A program made the translations under genes and the position numbers. A stretch of 18,136 bases of DNA, from contig JBFGDZ010000063.1 of the NCBI GenBank assembly GCA_041580375.1, positions 1-18,136 of the forward strand. The letters are read 5' to 3'. The notes below the pieces were generated by a model. It saw only the letters and a list, made by a program, of their open reading frames with translations, did no database searches and was not told the DNA's origin. Every line of letters starts with the position of its first letter. Position 1 is the first letter of the stretch. Positions 1 through 8,939 of this stretch are shown here, piece after piece. The stretch comes from JAPUIN01 sp041580375. GTDB lineage: Bacteria > Acidobacteriota > Polarisedimenticolia > Gp22-AA2.

Positions 1-15
1 GATGGACGGGCTGTG

Positions 16-885
16 ATGGCCGCGCGCCCGACGGACCGCCGTGCGGCGCTCACCCTCGCCGCCCTCGCGGCGCTCACGATGGCGACGGCGGCCGCGACGG
101 ATCAGCGCCCGCTCACCAACGAGGACATCGTGCGGTTGGTCATGACCGGCACGGACGAGAAAGCGATCCTCCGGCTGCTGGAGGAGCGGCGCGTCGACTT
201 CGACCTCGACACCGAGATCGTGACCGAGCTGCGGACGGCCGGAGTGAACGACGCGATCATCGAGGCGATGCGGCGGCGGCAGGCGGCCATGCCGCGCCCG
301 GCGATCGATCCCGCTCCGGCCCCGGCGGACGAGGCCGCCGGGATCCTGGAGATTGCGCTCCCCGCGGCGGACGATGACACGGACGACGCGGAACGCTCGG
401 TGATCGCGGCCCGAAGCCTCCCGAAGGGAGCGCGCCGCCCGCCAGGCCTCGAGGTGGGCCTGGTCGACGATCTCGCGTTCGCCGTGATGTGCACGACCGG
501 ACATCACGTCCCCGATCACTGGGAGGCGCGCACGCCCATCGAGGGTGCGCCGCGGCACGGCCTGCTGCTGTTCGAGCCGGGCGCGGCGGCCGCCACGAAG
601 AAGGGGTTCGAGATCCTCTACCTCGATCATCCCGGGATCTACCGGCTCGAGGTCCCGGAAGGGCGGCACGCGCTGCAGTTCGCCGTCGCCGGCCGGGGCG
701 CGGGATCGGGAGCGTGGCGGCTGCTCGTGGCGGACGGAGCCCCGGTCTCGATCGAAGCCGGCGCCGTGACGCGGGTGACGATCGAATCCGGCAGCCGCCT
801 GCGCGGCAGCTACCGGACCGGATTCGGGCTGGACGTCCGCTGGAAGGTCGCGGCGGTCAGGGAGCCCGGGGACGGGCCGCCGTGA
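16..885 (+). CDS. Putative exported protein with an Acidobacteria-type helical repeat domain
   Basis: About 289 residues from the ATG at 16; a GTG lies one codon earlier and the frame is open to the window edge, so an upstream start cannot be excluded. Residues 1-28 look like a signal peptide: an arginine-containing n-region, then an Ala/Leu-rich stretch ending near ATAAA. Residues 33-88 (starting LTNEDIVRLVMTG, ending GVNDAIIEAMRRRQ) resemble a short helical domain that I recall as frequent in exported Acidobacteriota proteins, where a 'LTNxDVIxLVxAGL...GVSDxVIxAM' pattern recurs. A Pro/Ala linker follows. Residues 140-289 look beta-rich and contain a short 'GIYRLEVPEGRH' strand pattern, but I recognise no family. 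The stop codon overlaps the start of the patatin gene (GTGA at 882-885), so the two are probably translated together. An extracytoplasmic role linked to lipids is inferred only from that neighbour. Confidence 0.75.
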   Translation: MAARPTDRRAALTLAALAALTMATAAATDQRPLTNEDIVRLVMTGTDEKAILRLLEERRVDFDLDTEIVTELRTAGVNDAIIEAMRRRQAAMPRPAIDPAPAPADEAAGILEIALPAADDDTDDAERSVIAARSLPKGARRPPGLEVGLVDDLAFAVMCTTGHHVPDHWEARTPIEGAPRHGLLLFEPGAAAATKKGFEILYLDHPGIYRLEVPEGRHALQFAVAGRGAGSGAWRLLVADGAPVSIEAGAVTRVTIESGSRLRGSYRTGFGLDVRWKVAAVREPGDGPP

Positions 886-2096
886 GCGCCGGATCGCCGC
901 GTCCGAAGCTCAGCCTGGTCCTCTCGGGCGGGGGGATCACCGGCGCCATGTACGAGTTCGGTGCCCTGCAGGCGCTGGATCATTTCTTCGCCGGATCGTT
1001 CAGCGTGAACGACTTCGACATTCACGTCGGGACGAGCGCCGGGGCGATCGTCGCCGCGCTCACCGCCAACGGGGTGCCGCCGGGAGAGGTCGGACGGTCG
1101 ATCATCCACAACACCGACAGCCCCCTCAATTTCAAGCAGGAGGACATCCTCGCCCTCGACTGGGGGGAGCTGAAGGCCTCGGCCGTGAAGGTCGTGCGCA
1201 TGATTCCCTCGCTCATCCGCTTCTACCGCCGCAATCCGAGGCTGTTCTCGCTCGCGCGTCTCCTGTACACGCTGGAGGAGAATCTCCCGCCGGGGATCTA
1301 CACCCTGAGCCGCTACCGGGCCTATTTGAAGCGCCTCTTCTCCGGGCCGGGGCTCGTCGACGCGTTCGATCGCCTCCGGCGCGAGCTGTACATCCCGGCC
1401 GTCCATCTCGACACCGGCGACCGGATTCTGTTCGGCATGGAGGGCTGGCGCGACGTCCCGATCTCGGAAGCCATCGCCGCGTCCTCCGCCCTCCCCCTCT
1501 ACTTTCAGCCCGTGACGATCAACGGTATGGACTTCGTCGACGGCGGCGTGGGCGGCGTGGCGCACCTCGATCTGCCGATCGCGCTCGGCTCCCGCCTGCT
1601 CATCGTGGTGAACCCCATCATCCCGATCCGCAACGAGCAGGGGATCGTGTGCATCCCCACCTTCGCGGGGCACTGCGCGAACATCCGCGAGAAGGGCATC
1701 ACGTTCGTCGTCGACCAGACGCAACGGATCTCCACCCGCGTGAAGCTGCAGCTGGGACTGGAGCGCGTCCGGGCCCAGCATCCGGAGGCCGGGCTCTTCC
1801 TGATCGAGCCGAACGCGAGCGACTCCGTCCTGTTCATGGAGAACATCCTCAACTACGGCTCGCGCGTCGCCATGCTCAATTACGGGTATCGATCCACGGC
1901 GCGGCGGCTGCGCGCCGGATACGAGTCGTACCGCCAGGCGTTCGCGGCGCACGGGATCAGCGTCGCCCTCGACGGCTTGCGCGAGGACGACCCCTGGGAG
2001 CTGCCGCCGCCGCTGGCGGTGCCCCCGTCCGTCTCCGGCGAGGCTGCGGAGCCCGCCGCCGGCGCGGAGGACGAGCCGGCGGGCACGGCGGCCTGA
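882..2096 (+). CDS. Patatin-like phospholipase / acyl hydrolase
   Basis: 404 residues from the GTG at 882, which overlaps the preceding stop codon. The frame runs open to 489, but that extension only shadows the upstream gene and has no family match. The patatin core is complete. A glycine-rich oxyanion loop (SGGGITG, residues 15-21) follows strand KLSLVL. The nucleophile elbow is GTSAG (50-54) with Ser52. The second member of the Ser-Asp dyad is Asp220 in DGG (220-222). Patatins hydrolyse acyl esters of phospholipids or other lipids. There is no signal peptide, so the enzyme is probably cytosolic or peripheral on the inner membrane. The C-terminal 35 or so residues are low-complexity Ala/Pro/Glu. 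The loop has Thr where many bacterial patatins have Arg. Substrate cannot be told from sequence. The family call is firm; the biological role is open. Confidence 0.92.
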   Translation: MSAGSPRPKLSLVLSGGGITGAMYEFGALQALDHFFAGSFSVNDFDIHVGTSAGAIVAALTANGVPPGEVGRSIIHNTDSPLNFKQEDILALDWGELKASAVKVVRMIPSLIRFYRRNPRLFSLARLLYTLEENLPPGIYTLSRYRAYLKRLFSGPGLVDAFDRLRRELYIPAVHLDTGDRILFGMEGWRDVPISEAIAASSALPLYFQPVTINGMDFVDGGVGGVAHLDLPIALGSRLLIVVNPIIPIRNEQGIVCIPTFAGHCANIREKGITFVVDQTQRISTRVKLQLGLERVRAQHPEAGLFLIEPNASDSVLFMENILNYGSRVAMLNYGYRSTARRLRAGYESYRQAFAAHGISVALDGLREDDPWELPPPLAVPPSVSGEAAEPAAGAEDEPAGTAA

Positions 2097-2115
2097 GCGC
2101 CCCCTTCCACCGCGG

Positions 2116-2144
2116 TTGCCCCCGTCCCGCCGCGGCATTAGATT
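2116..2144 (+). promoter_or_regulatory. Putative sigma70-type promoter of the AAA ATPase gene
   Basis: TTGCCC at 2116-2121 and TAGATT at 2139-2144 are separated by exactly 17 bp. Each matches 4 of 6 consensus positions. The predicted transcript start near 2151 leaves about 50 nt before the GTG at 2200. It lies in the 100-bp gap after the patatin gene, so the ATPase may be transcribed both with and independently of the upstream pair. Confidence 0.5.
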
Positions 2145-2199
2145 CTCGTCCGGCGCCCCGACCCGTCCGATCGGGCGCCCCATCGCCGCCGGAGCCGCC

Positions 2200-3711
<1,512 letters not shown>

Positions 3712-3718
3712 CTCTCCG

Positions 3719-3738
3719 CGGCGGGCGCCCGCCCGCCG
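3719..3738. terminator. GC-rich hairpin between convergent genes, possible bidirectional terminator
   Basis: Arms CGGCGGG (3719-3725) and CCCGCCG (3732-3738) enclose a 6-nt loop in the 37-bp gap between the ATPase stop and the smc stop. Only a weak T-rich stretch follows on the plus strand (TTCTCCCTCT). It is at best an imperfect intrinsic terminator, but its position between two gene ends fits that role. Confidence 0.4.
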
Positions 3739-3748
3739 GGTTCTCCCT

Positions 3749-6700
3749 CTACTCGAAGCGCAGCGGCAGGACCTTGGACACGCCCGGCTCCTCCATCGTC
3801 ACGCCGTAGAGGAGATCGGCCGCCTCCATGCTCTTGCGGTTGTGGGTGATGAGGATGAACTGCGTGTCCTCGCGCATCTCCTGCAGCATCCGGGTGAAGC
3901 GCTCGACGTTCGCCTCGTCGAGCGGCGCGTCGACCTCGTCGAGAACGCAGAAGGGGCTCGGCTTGTATCGGAAGAGGGCGAACAGGAGCGCCACCGCGGT
4001 GAGCGCCTTCTCGCCGCCGCTCAGCAGGGCCAGCGACTGCAGGCGCTTTCCGGGAGGCTGCGCCGCGATCTCGATCCCCGCCTCGAGCACGTCCTCCTCG
4101 CCGTCCTGCAGCCGCAGCTCGGCACGCCCTCCGCCGAACAGCGTGGCGAAGCACTCCTGGAACCCCGTCTGGATCGACTCGAAGGCGGCCAGGAAGCGCT
4201 GCCGCGACTCGCGGTTGATCCTGCGGATCGATTCCCTCAGCGAAGCGACCGAGTCCTCGAGATCCTTCTTCTGCGCCGACAGGAACCCGAACCGCTGCTC
4301 CAGCTCGGTGTACTGCTCGATCGCCATGAGGTTCACGGGCCCGATGCCGTCGAGCGAGGCCCGGAGCTCCTCCAGCTCGCGCTCGTAGCTTTCGAGATCG
4401 CGCCCCTCCTCGATCGCGGGCGGATTCGCGTTCAGATCCGTGAGGCTGAGACCGAGGTCGTCGCGGCAGGAGGCCTCGAGGTGATCCCGATCCGACTCGA
4501 GCCGCGCGAGCGCCACCTCGCGCTCCTGCAGCTCCTCGCGCGTCGCGTCGTGGGCGGCGCGAATCTCCTTCACCTTCTGCTCGCGCGCGTGCAGCAGGCT
4601 CCTGTTGTAGGCGAGCCCCGCGAGCCCCGCCTCGTCGCGCGACGCCGCCTCGCCGCGCTTCCGCATCCCCTCCTCCAGGCGGCCGGCGAGGCCGGCATCC
4701 TCGGCGGCGATCCAGGCGATGCGGTCCGCCCACGCGGACCGATCCGCATCGATCCGCTCCAGACGGGCGCGGACCTCCGCCAGGGCGGCGTCTGTCGCCC
4801 GCCGCTCCCGGGCCAGGGCGGCCGCGCGCTGCTCTCCCCCGGCCAGGCGGGCGCGCGCCTCGGCGGCCTCCCGGCCGGCCCGCTCCAAGCCGGAACGCTC
4901 CGCCGCCAGCGCCGCGGCGGCCTCCCGGATCGCGCTCTCCCGCTCGTTACGGCGAGCCCCGGCCGCCCCGATCGCCGCCGCGTTCGCCTCGACCTGCACG
5001 GCGCGCTCCTCCGCCTCGCGCCGGAGGCGCTCGCGCTCCGCCTCGAGGAGAGGCAGCGTCGCCGCGAGACGATCGAGCTCGTCCCGGCGCTCGTCCAGCT
5101 TGACCCGCTGCTCCAGGAGGGTCTTCTCCTCCTCCCGGTGCATCGACGCCTCGCCTTGGAGCGCTTCCTCCCGTTCGGTCCGTTCGGCCCTTGCCTGCAG
5201 GAGCGCGTCCTCGGTCCGCGCCCGCTCCTCCGCGATCGTCGACAGCAGGGCGGACACCTCGGCAATCTCGGCCCGCCGGACGAGGATTCCGTGATGCAGC
5301 TCCGGGCCGTCGCCACCGACGATCGTTCCATCCGGCCGCAGGCAGTCGCCCGCCGCCGTCACCCACGCGTATTCGGGATGATCCCGCCGCAACTCGACGG
5401 CGATCCGGAGATCATCCACGAGGACCGTGCGCGACAGGATCGCCGCCACGGGCCCGATCGACGCCGCGCCTCCCACCCGGTCACCGAGGAGCCCGGAAAC
5501 GCCCGGGCGGCCGGCCAGGTCACGTGACGCCGCGCCCGCGGCATCTGCGGACCGCGACGACTCCGGCGAATCCAATATGAACGCCACGCGGCCCGCTTCG
5601 TGGCGCCGCAGATGGGACACTCCCCGAAGGGCGTCGTCCGGGTCGGTCACCATCACCGCCTCCGGCAACTCTCCGAGCGCCGCCGTCACCGCCTTTTCCA
5701 GGCCTCTCGGAACCTCGAGTCGTCCGGCCACGAGCCCCCGGGCAGCGAAGCCGGCGGCGCCGTCGAGGATCTCCCCGACGCCGCGCGCGTAGCCGGCGTG
5801 ATGCCGCTCCAACGACTGGAGCGACTCGAGCCGTTCGCTCAGGGCCGACGCCCGGCCCTTCAGTTCCTCGACGCGGCGCTCCAGATCGCCGACGCGTCCG
5901 AGCGCGGCGCGCTCCTGTTCGACGAGGCGATCGCGCGCCTGCGCCCTCTCCTCGAGCCGCGCCGCCCCCGCCGCGATGCCCGTTTCGTGCTCCGCGACCG
6001 TCCGCGCGAGCTCCTCGCGACGCTCCGCCGCGCCCGCGATCTCTCGATCGAGGCGCTCGACCGAGTTGCGGTCGATCCGGACCTGCTGCTCGAGAGCCGC
6101 GCGCGCCCGCCCGATCTCCGCGACCTCCTCGAGGCACCGCATCAGTTCGCCGCGCGCCGCTTCGAGCGATCCTTCCCCCTCCTCGATTCGCCGCGCGATC
6201 GCGTCGCGCTCCCCCTCCGTCCGCGCGACCTCCTCGCCGCCGCGGGCGAGGTCCGCGCTCACTTCGTCCGTCTCGCGCGCCAATCGCTCCGCCTCCGCGG
6301 CGAGATGCTCCGCGCGCGTGCGAAGCTCCTCGATCTCCCGCTCGGCACCCGCCAGGCGCTCTCTCAGCTCGCGCGTCTGCTCCTCGCCCGACGAGCGCCG
6401 CTGCCGCATGCGGTCGATCTCCATGTCGAGGGCGTGGATCTCGTCACGGCGCCGCCTGGTCGCCTCCTCGGCCTGCTCGGCCTCGAGGCGCAGGGACTGT
6501 AGCTCGGCCTCGGCCCGCGACACCTCGGCGGCCGCGGCCGCGTGCCGGCCGCGCAGGTTCGCGAGGGCCTCCAGCGCCGCGCGACGGCTCCCCTCCAGGG
6601 CGAGGCCGCGCCGGTGGACGATCACCGCCCGCCGATCGCGCAGCGAATCCTGCAGCCGCCGATAACGCCGCGCCTTCGCGGCCTGCCGCTTGAGCGAGCC

Positions 6701-7600
6701 GATCTGCTTCTCGACCTCGCCGGTGATGTCGGAGATGCGCAGCAGGTTGGCCTGCGCCGCCTCGAGTTTGCTCTCGGCCTGCCGGCGCCTGATCTTGTAG
6801 CCCAGGATGCCGGCCGCCTCCTCGATGATCGCCCGGCGGTCCTTCGGCTTCGCCGTCAGGACCTGATCGATGCGTCCCTGCTCGATCGAGGCGTACAGAC
6901 GGCTGCCGATCTCCGTCATCGCCAGAAGATCCTGAACGTCCCGCAGCCGGCAGCGCCGGCCGTTGAGCGCGTACTCGCTCTCACCGGACCGGTACAGGCG
7001 CCGGGTCACGACGACGTCGTCTGGCAGATCCTCCAGGAAGAAACGCGCGCCCGGCCGGGACGGAGTGCTCCCGGACTCGTCCTGCTCCCCGTTCTCCTGC
7101 GGCGGCGCGTCGCCACCCGTAGTCTCCGGGGGCGCCTCGCCCGGCGCCTCCTTCACCGTGGGGATCGCGAGCGGACCCTCCGCGATCATCCGGTCGGTCG
7201 GCGCAGCGGTCTCCTCCGGCTCGTCGCCGTTCGCCGGCGACGGGACGGCGATCCGCGGCGGTCCGCCGTTGCCGGGCCGCGCCCCCGGTGTCACGGCGTG
7301 CGGACCACCGTTGCCGCCGGATTCCGAGATGTTCTTGAAGTGGAGGGAGACCTCCGCCATGCCCAGCGGTCGGCGTGCCTCGCTCCCGCTGAAGATGACG
7401 TCCTCCATACGCTCGGAGCGCAGCGAGCTCGCCTTCTGCTCGCCCAGCACCCAGGAGATGGCGTCGCCGATGTTGCTCTTGCCGCAGCCGTTCGGTCCGA
7501 CGACGGCGGTGATCCCCTCGGGAAACTCGAACCGGGTGCGGCCGTAGAACGACTTGAATCCGCTGATCTCCATCCGATCGAGTCTGAGGAATCTGGCCAT
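3749..7600 (-). CDS. smc: Chromosome segregation ATPase SMC
   Basis: 1283 residues from the ATG at 7600 (MARFLRLDRMEISGFKSF), which is the family's usual beginning; a longer frame to 7636 only adds Arg/Gly. SMC homodimers form the bacterial condensin ring with ScpA/ScpB and organise and segregate the chromosome. Visible parts: Walker A GPNGCGKS (35-42), head motif 'SGESEYALNG' (205-214), a long heptad-rich coiled coil (about 270-600), the hinge (about 600-760), the returning coiled coil, the ABC signature LLSGGEKA (Ser1194-Lys1198), and Walker B VLDEVDAPLDEAN (Asp1221, Glu1222). It is longer than most bacterial SMCs (about 1150-1200). Most of the extra length is a Gly/Pro/Glu-rich insert at residues 92-192, inside the N-terminal head between the strand ending LHFKN and the conserved VVVTRRLYRSGESEY. 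No scpA or scpB is in the window. It has its own extended -10 promoter. Confidence 0.97.
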   Translation of the reverse strand: MARFLRLDRMEISGFKSFYGRTRFEFPEGITAVVGPNGCGKSNIGDAISWVLGEQKASSLRSERMEDVIFSGSEARRPLGMAEVSLHFKNISESGGNGGPHAVTPGARPGNGGPPRIAVPSPANGDEPEETAAPTDRMIAEGPLAIPTVKEAPGEAPPETTGGDAPPQENGEQDESGSTPSRPGARFFLEDLPDDVVVTRRLYRSGESEYALNGRRCRLRDVQDLLAMTEIGSRLYASIEQGRIDQVLTAKPKDRRAIIEEAAGILGYKIRRRQAESKLEAAQANLLRISDITGEVEKQIGSLKRQAAKARRYRRLQDSLRDRRAVIVHRRGLALEGSRRAALEALANLRGRHAAAAAEVSRAEAELQSLRLEAEQAEEATRRRRDEIHALDMEIDRMRQRRSSGEEQTRELRERLAGAEREIEELRTRAEHLAAEAERLARETDEVSADLARGGEEVARTEGERDAIARRIEEGEGSLEAARGELMRCLEEVAEIGRARAALEQQVRIDRNSVERLDREIAGAAERREELARTVAEHETGIAAGAARLEERAQARDRLVEQERAALGRVGDLERRVEELKGRASALSERLESLQSLERHHAGYARGVGEILDGAAGFAARGLVAGRLEVPRGLEKAVTAALGELPEAVMVTDPDDALRGVSHLRRHEAGRVAFILDSPESSRSADAAGAASRDLAGRPGVSGLLGDRVGGAASIGPVAAILSRTVLVDDLRIAVELRRDHPEYAWVTAAGDCLRPDGTIVGGDGPELHHGILVRRAEIAEVSALLSTIAEERARTEDALLQARAERTEREEALQGEASMHREEEKTLLEQRVKLDERRDELDRLAATLPLLEAERERLRREAEERAVQVEANAAAIGAAGARRNERESAIREAAAALAAERSGLERAGREAAEARARLAGGEQRAAALARERRATDAALAEVRARLERIDADRSAWADRIAWIAAEDAGLAGRLEEGMRKRGEAASRDEAGLAGLAYNRSLLHAREQKVKEIRAAHDATREELQEREVALARLESDRDHLEASCRDDLGLSLTDLNANPPAIEEGRDLESYERELEELRASLDGIGPVNLMAIEQYTELEQRFGFLSAQKKDLEDSVASLRESIRRINRESRQRFLAAFESIQTGFQECFATLFGGGRAELRLQDGEEDVLEAGIEIAAQPPGKRLQSLALLSGGEKALTAVALLFALFRYKPSPFCVLDEVDAPLDEANVERFTRMLQEMREDTQFILITHNRKSMEAADLLYGVTMEEPGVSKVLPLRFE

Positions 7601-7639
7601 CGGCCCCCTGCCGCCCGCTCCCCGGGCACGCCGCACGGG

Positions 7640-7648
7640 ATTCTAGCA
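7640..7648 (-). promoter_or_regulatory. Putative extended -10 promoter of smc
   Basis: Read on the minus strand the sequence is TGC followed by TAGAAT (TAGAAT at 7645-7640), an extended -10 element (TGnTAnAAT). No good -35 sits 16-18 bp upstream. The predicted transcript start near 7633 gives a leader of about 33 nt to the ATG at 7600. Confidence 0.45.
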
Positions 7649-7687
7649 CAGGGCCGGGGGTCCATCGCGCCCGCGGGTCAACATGTT

Positions 7688-7710
7688 GGGGAGGCCGGCC
7701 GGCCCTCCCC
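7688..7710. other. GC-rich hairpin upstream of smc
   Basis: Arms GGGGAGG (7688-7694) and CCTCCCC (7704-7710) enclose a loop of CCGGCC repeats. It lies between the inverted-repeat element and the smc promoter. It has no T-tract in the minus-strand direction, so it is not a classic intrinsic terminator. It could still end or pause transcription from the polyprenyl synthase operon. Confidence 0.4.
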
Positions 7711-7737
7711 CACGATCTTGGGGACCGGAGGCTCGTG

Positions 7738-7890
7738 TCCCGTCTCAGAAGTACGTTGCCAATTTCGGCGAGCGATCCGCGTCGCCGGCAAGGCGCTTCG
7801 ACGACGAATACCGGGAGTATTGGGAGGAGAAGCAACGCAGCCGGCGGCGTGGAGGGCCGGCGAAATAGGTGACGTATTTCTGGGACGGGA
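7738..7890. repeat. REP/MITE-like inverted-repeat element, 153 bp
   Basis: Two 32-bp arms, 7738-7769 and 7859-7890, are inverted copies of each other at 26 of 32 positions. Both read TCCCGTCYCAGAARTACG into the element. The right arm has its own inner palindrome, GAAATA (7862-7867) and TATTTC (7875-7880). The 89-bp core (7770-7858) has a short plus-strand open frame ending DDEYREYWEEKQRSRRRGG, whose stop codon (TAG at 7866-7868) lies inside the right arm. The element ends 2 bp past the polyprenyl synthase stop codon. Inverted palindromic ends around a short core suggest a non-autonomous REP-type or MITE-type element, possibly moved by a TnpA-REP-like (Y1) transposase elsewhere in the genome. 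No transposase motif is visible here. The rest of the 292-bp gap to smc holds only the hairpin and the promoter described separately. Confidence 0.6.
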
Positions 7891-7892
7891 TA

Positions 7893-8939
7893 CTAGTAGG
7901 AGCGCCGGACGACGAAGTCGGGAAGCGCCAGCAGTGCGGACCGGGCCGGACCGGGATCGAAGATCGCGAGGGCCTCACGCGCCCGCGCCGCGTAGGAGAG
8001 CGCGAGGCTGCGGGTGCGCTCGAGCGTGCGCGCCTCGCGCAGGAGCGCGAGGATGTCGTCGCGCGTCACCGTGCGGAAGTCCCTCTCGTCGAGGACGGTC
8101 TGCACGAGCGCGCGGTGCGTCGGGTCACCGCGCTCAAGCAGATGGATGAGGGGAAGCGTCAGCTTCCCCTCCCTCAGATCCGAAGCGACGGGCTTGCCGA
8201 GGATCCGCTCGTCCGACGTGAAGTCGAGGAGATCGTCGATGATCTGGAAGGCCATGCCCAGATTCATTCCGTAGGTTGAGAGCGCCTCGATTTGCCCGGG
8301 AGGCACGTCAGACAGCACGCCGGCGACGCGCGCGCACCCAGAAAAGAGATACGCGGTCTTGCGGCGAATGATCTCCAGGTGCTCCTCTTCGGTGAGATCG
8401 ATGTCGGCCTGCCGGTGGTGCGCGATCAGCTCCCCTTCGATCATCTTCAGCGTGATGCCGGCCAGGATCTTGATGATCCGGATGTCGTCCGCGCGCAGCG
8501 CCATGTTCATCGACTTGATGTACAGGTAGTCGCCGAGAAGTACGGTCAGCCCGTTGCCCCAGCGGGCGTTCAGCGATCCCCGACCCCGCCGCAGCTCGGC
8601 CTGATCGACGACGTCGTCGTGAACGAGCGTCGCGGTGTGGATGAACTCGAACACCGAGGCGAACAGGACGTCGCGGTCGCCCCGGTATCCGCACATCTGC
8701 GTCGACAGGAGCATCAGGATAGGCCGCACCCGCTTGCCTCCCCCCTGCGCGAGGTACCGGCCCAGCTCGTCGATGACGCCGTACTCCGAGCGCAGATTCC
8801 GGCGGCACTCCTCCTCCACGAGGGCGAGCTTGTCGGCCACGAGCGCGATCACCTCGGGCAGAGCGGGCGCCGGCCCGGGGGTGCCGGGAACGGGGTCCCG
8901 CGTGGTGGTCATCCTGACACCGGGAGCGACGTTCTTCAT
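7893..8939 (-). CDS. Long-chain polyprenyl diphosphate synthase (octaprenyl/heptaprenyl type)
   Basis: 348 residues from the ATG at 8939, which overlaps the upstream stop as ATGA (8936-8939); a second Met at codon 10 is possible. It condenses isopentenyl diphosphate with an allylic diphosphate to make a long prenyl chain, usually the side chain of menaquinone or ubiquinone. Family landmarks: GGGKRVRP (66-73), the first Asp-rich motif HDDVVD (Asp108, Asp109, Asp112) and the second, IIDDLLDF (Asp235, Asp236, Asp239). The residue five positions before the first motif is Ala103, in HTATLVHDD. A small residue there is typical of long-chain enzymes such as IspB and argues against farnesyl or geranylgeranyl synthase. 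Length fits the family. The exact chain length cannot be read from sequence. It is the last gene of the yajQ operon and is followed directly by the inverted-repeat element. Confidence 0.93.
   Translation of the reverse strand: MKNVAPGVRMTTTRDPVPGTPGPAPALPEVIALVADKLALVEEECRRNLRSEYGVIDELGRYLAQGGGKRVRPILMLLSTQMCGYRGDRDVLFASVFEFIHTATLVHDDVVDQAELRRGRGSLNARWGNGLTVLLGDYLYIKSMNMALRADDIRIIKILAGITLKMIEGELIAHHRQADIDLTEEEHLEIIRRKTAYLFSGCARVAGVLSDVPPGQIEALSTYGMNLGMAFQIIDDLLDFTSDERILGKPVASDLREGKLTLPLIHLLERGDPTHRALVQTVLDERDFRTVTRDDILALLREARTLERTRSLALSYAARAREALAIFDPGPARSALLALPDFVVRRSY

Noticed and set aside
489..881. An N-terminal extension of the patatin frame of 131 codons.
   Set aside because: It overlaps the exported-protein gene in another frame, is Arg/Gly/Ala-rich and matches nothing. 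Patatin homology starts just after the GTG at 882.
7671..7681. TTGACC on the minus strand as a -35 for smc.
   Set aside because: It lies about 30 bp from the TAGAAT box, too far for a sigma70 pair. The extended -10 is the better reading.
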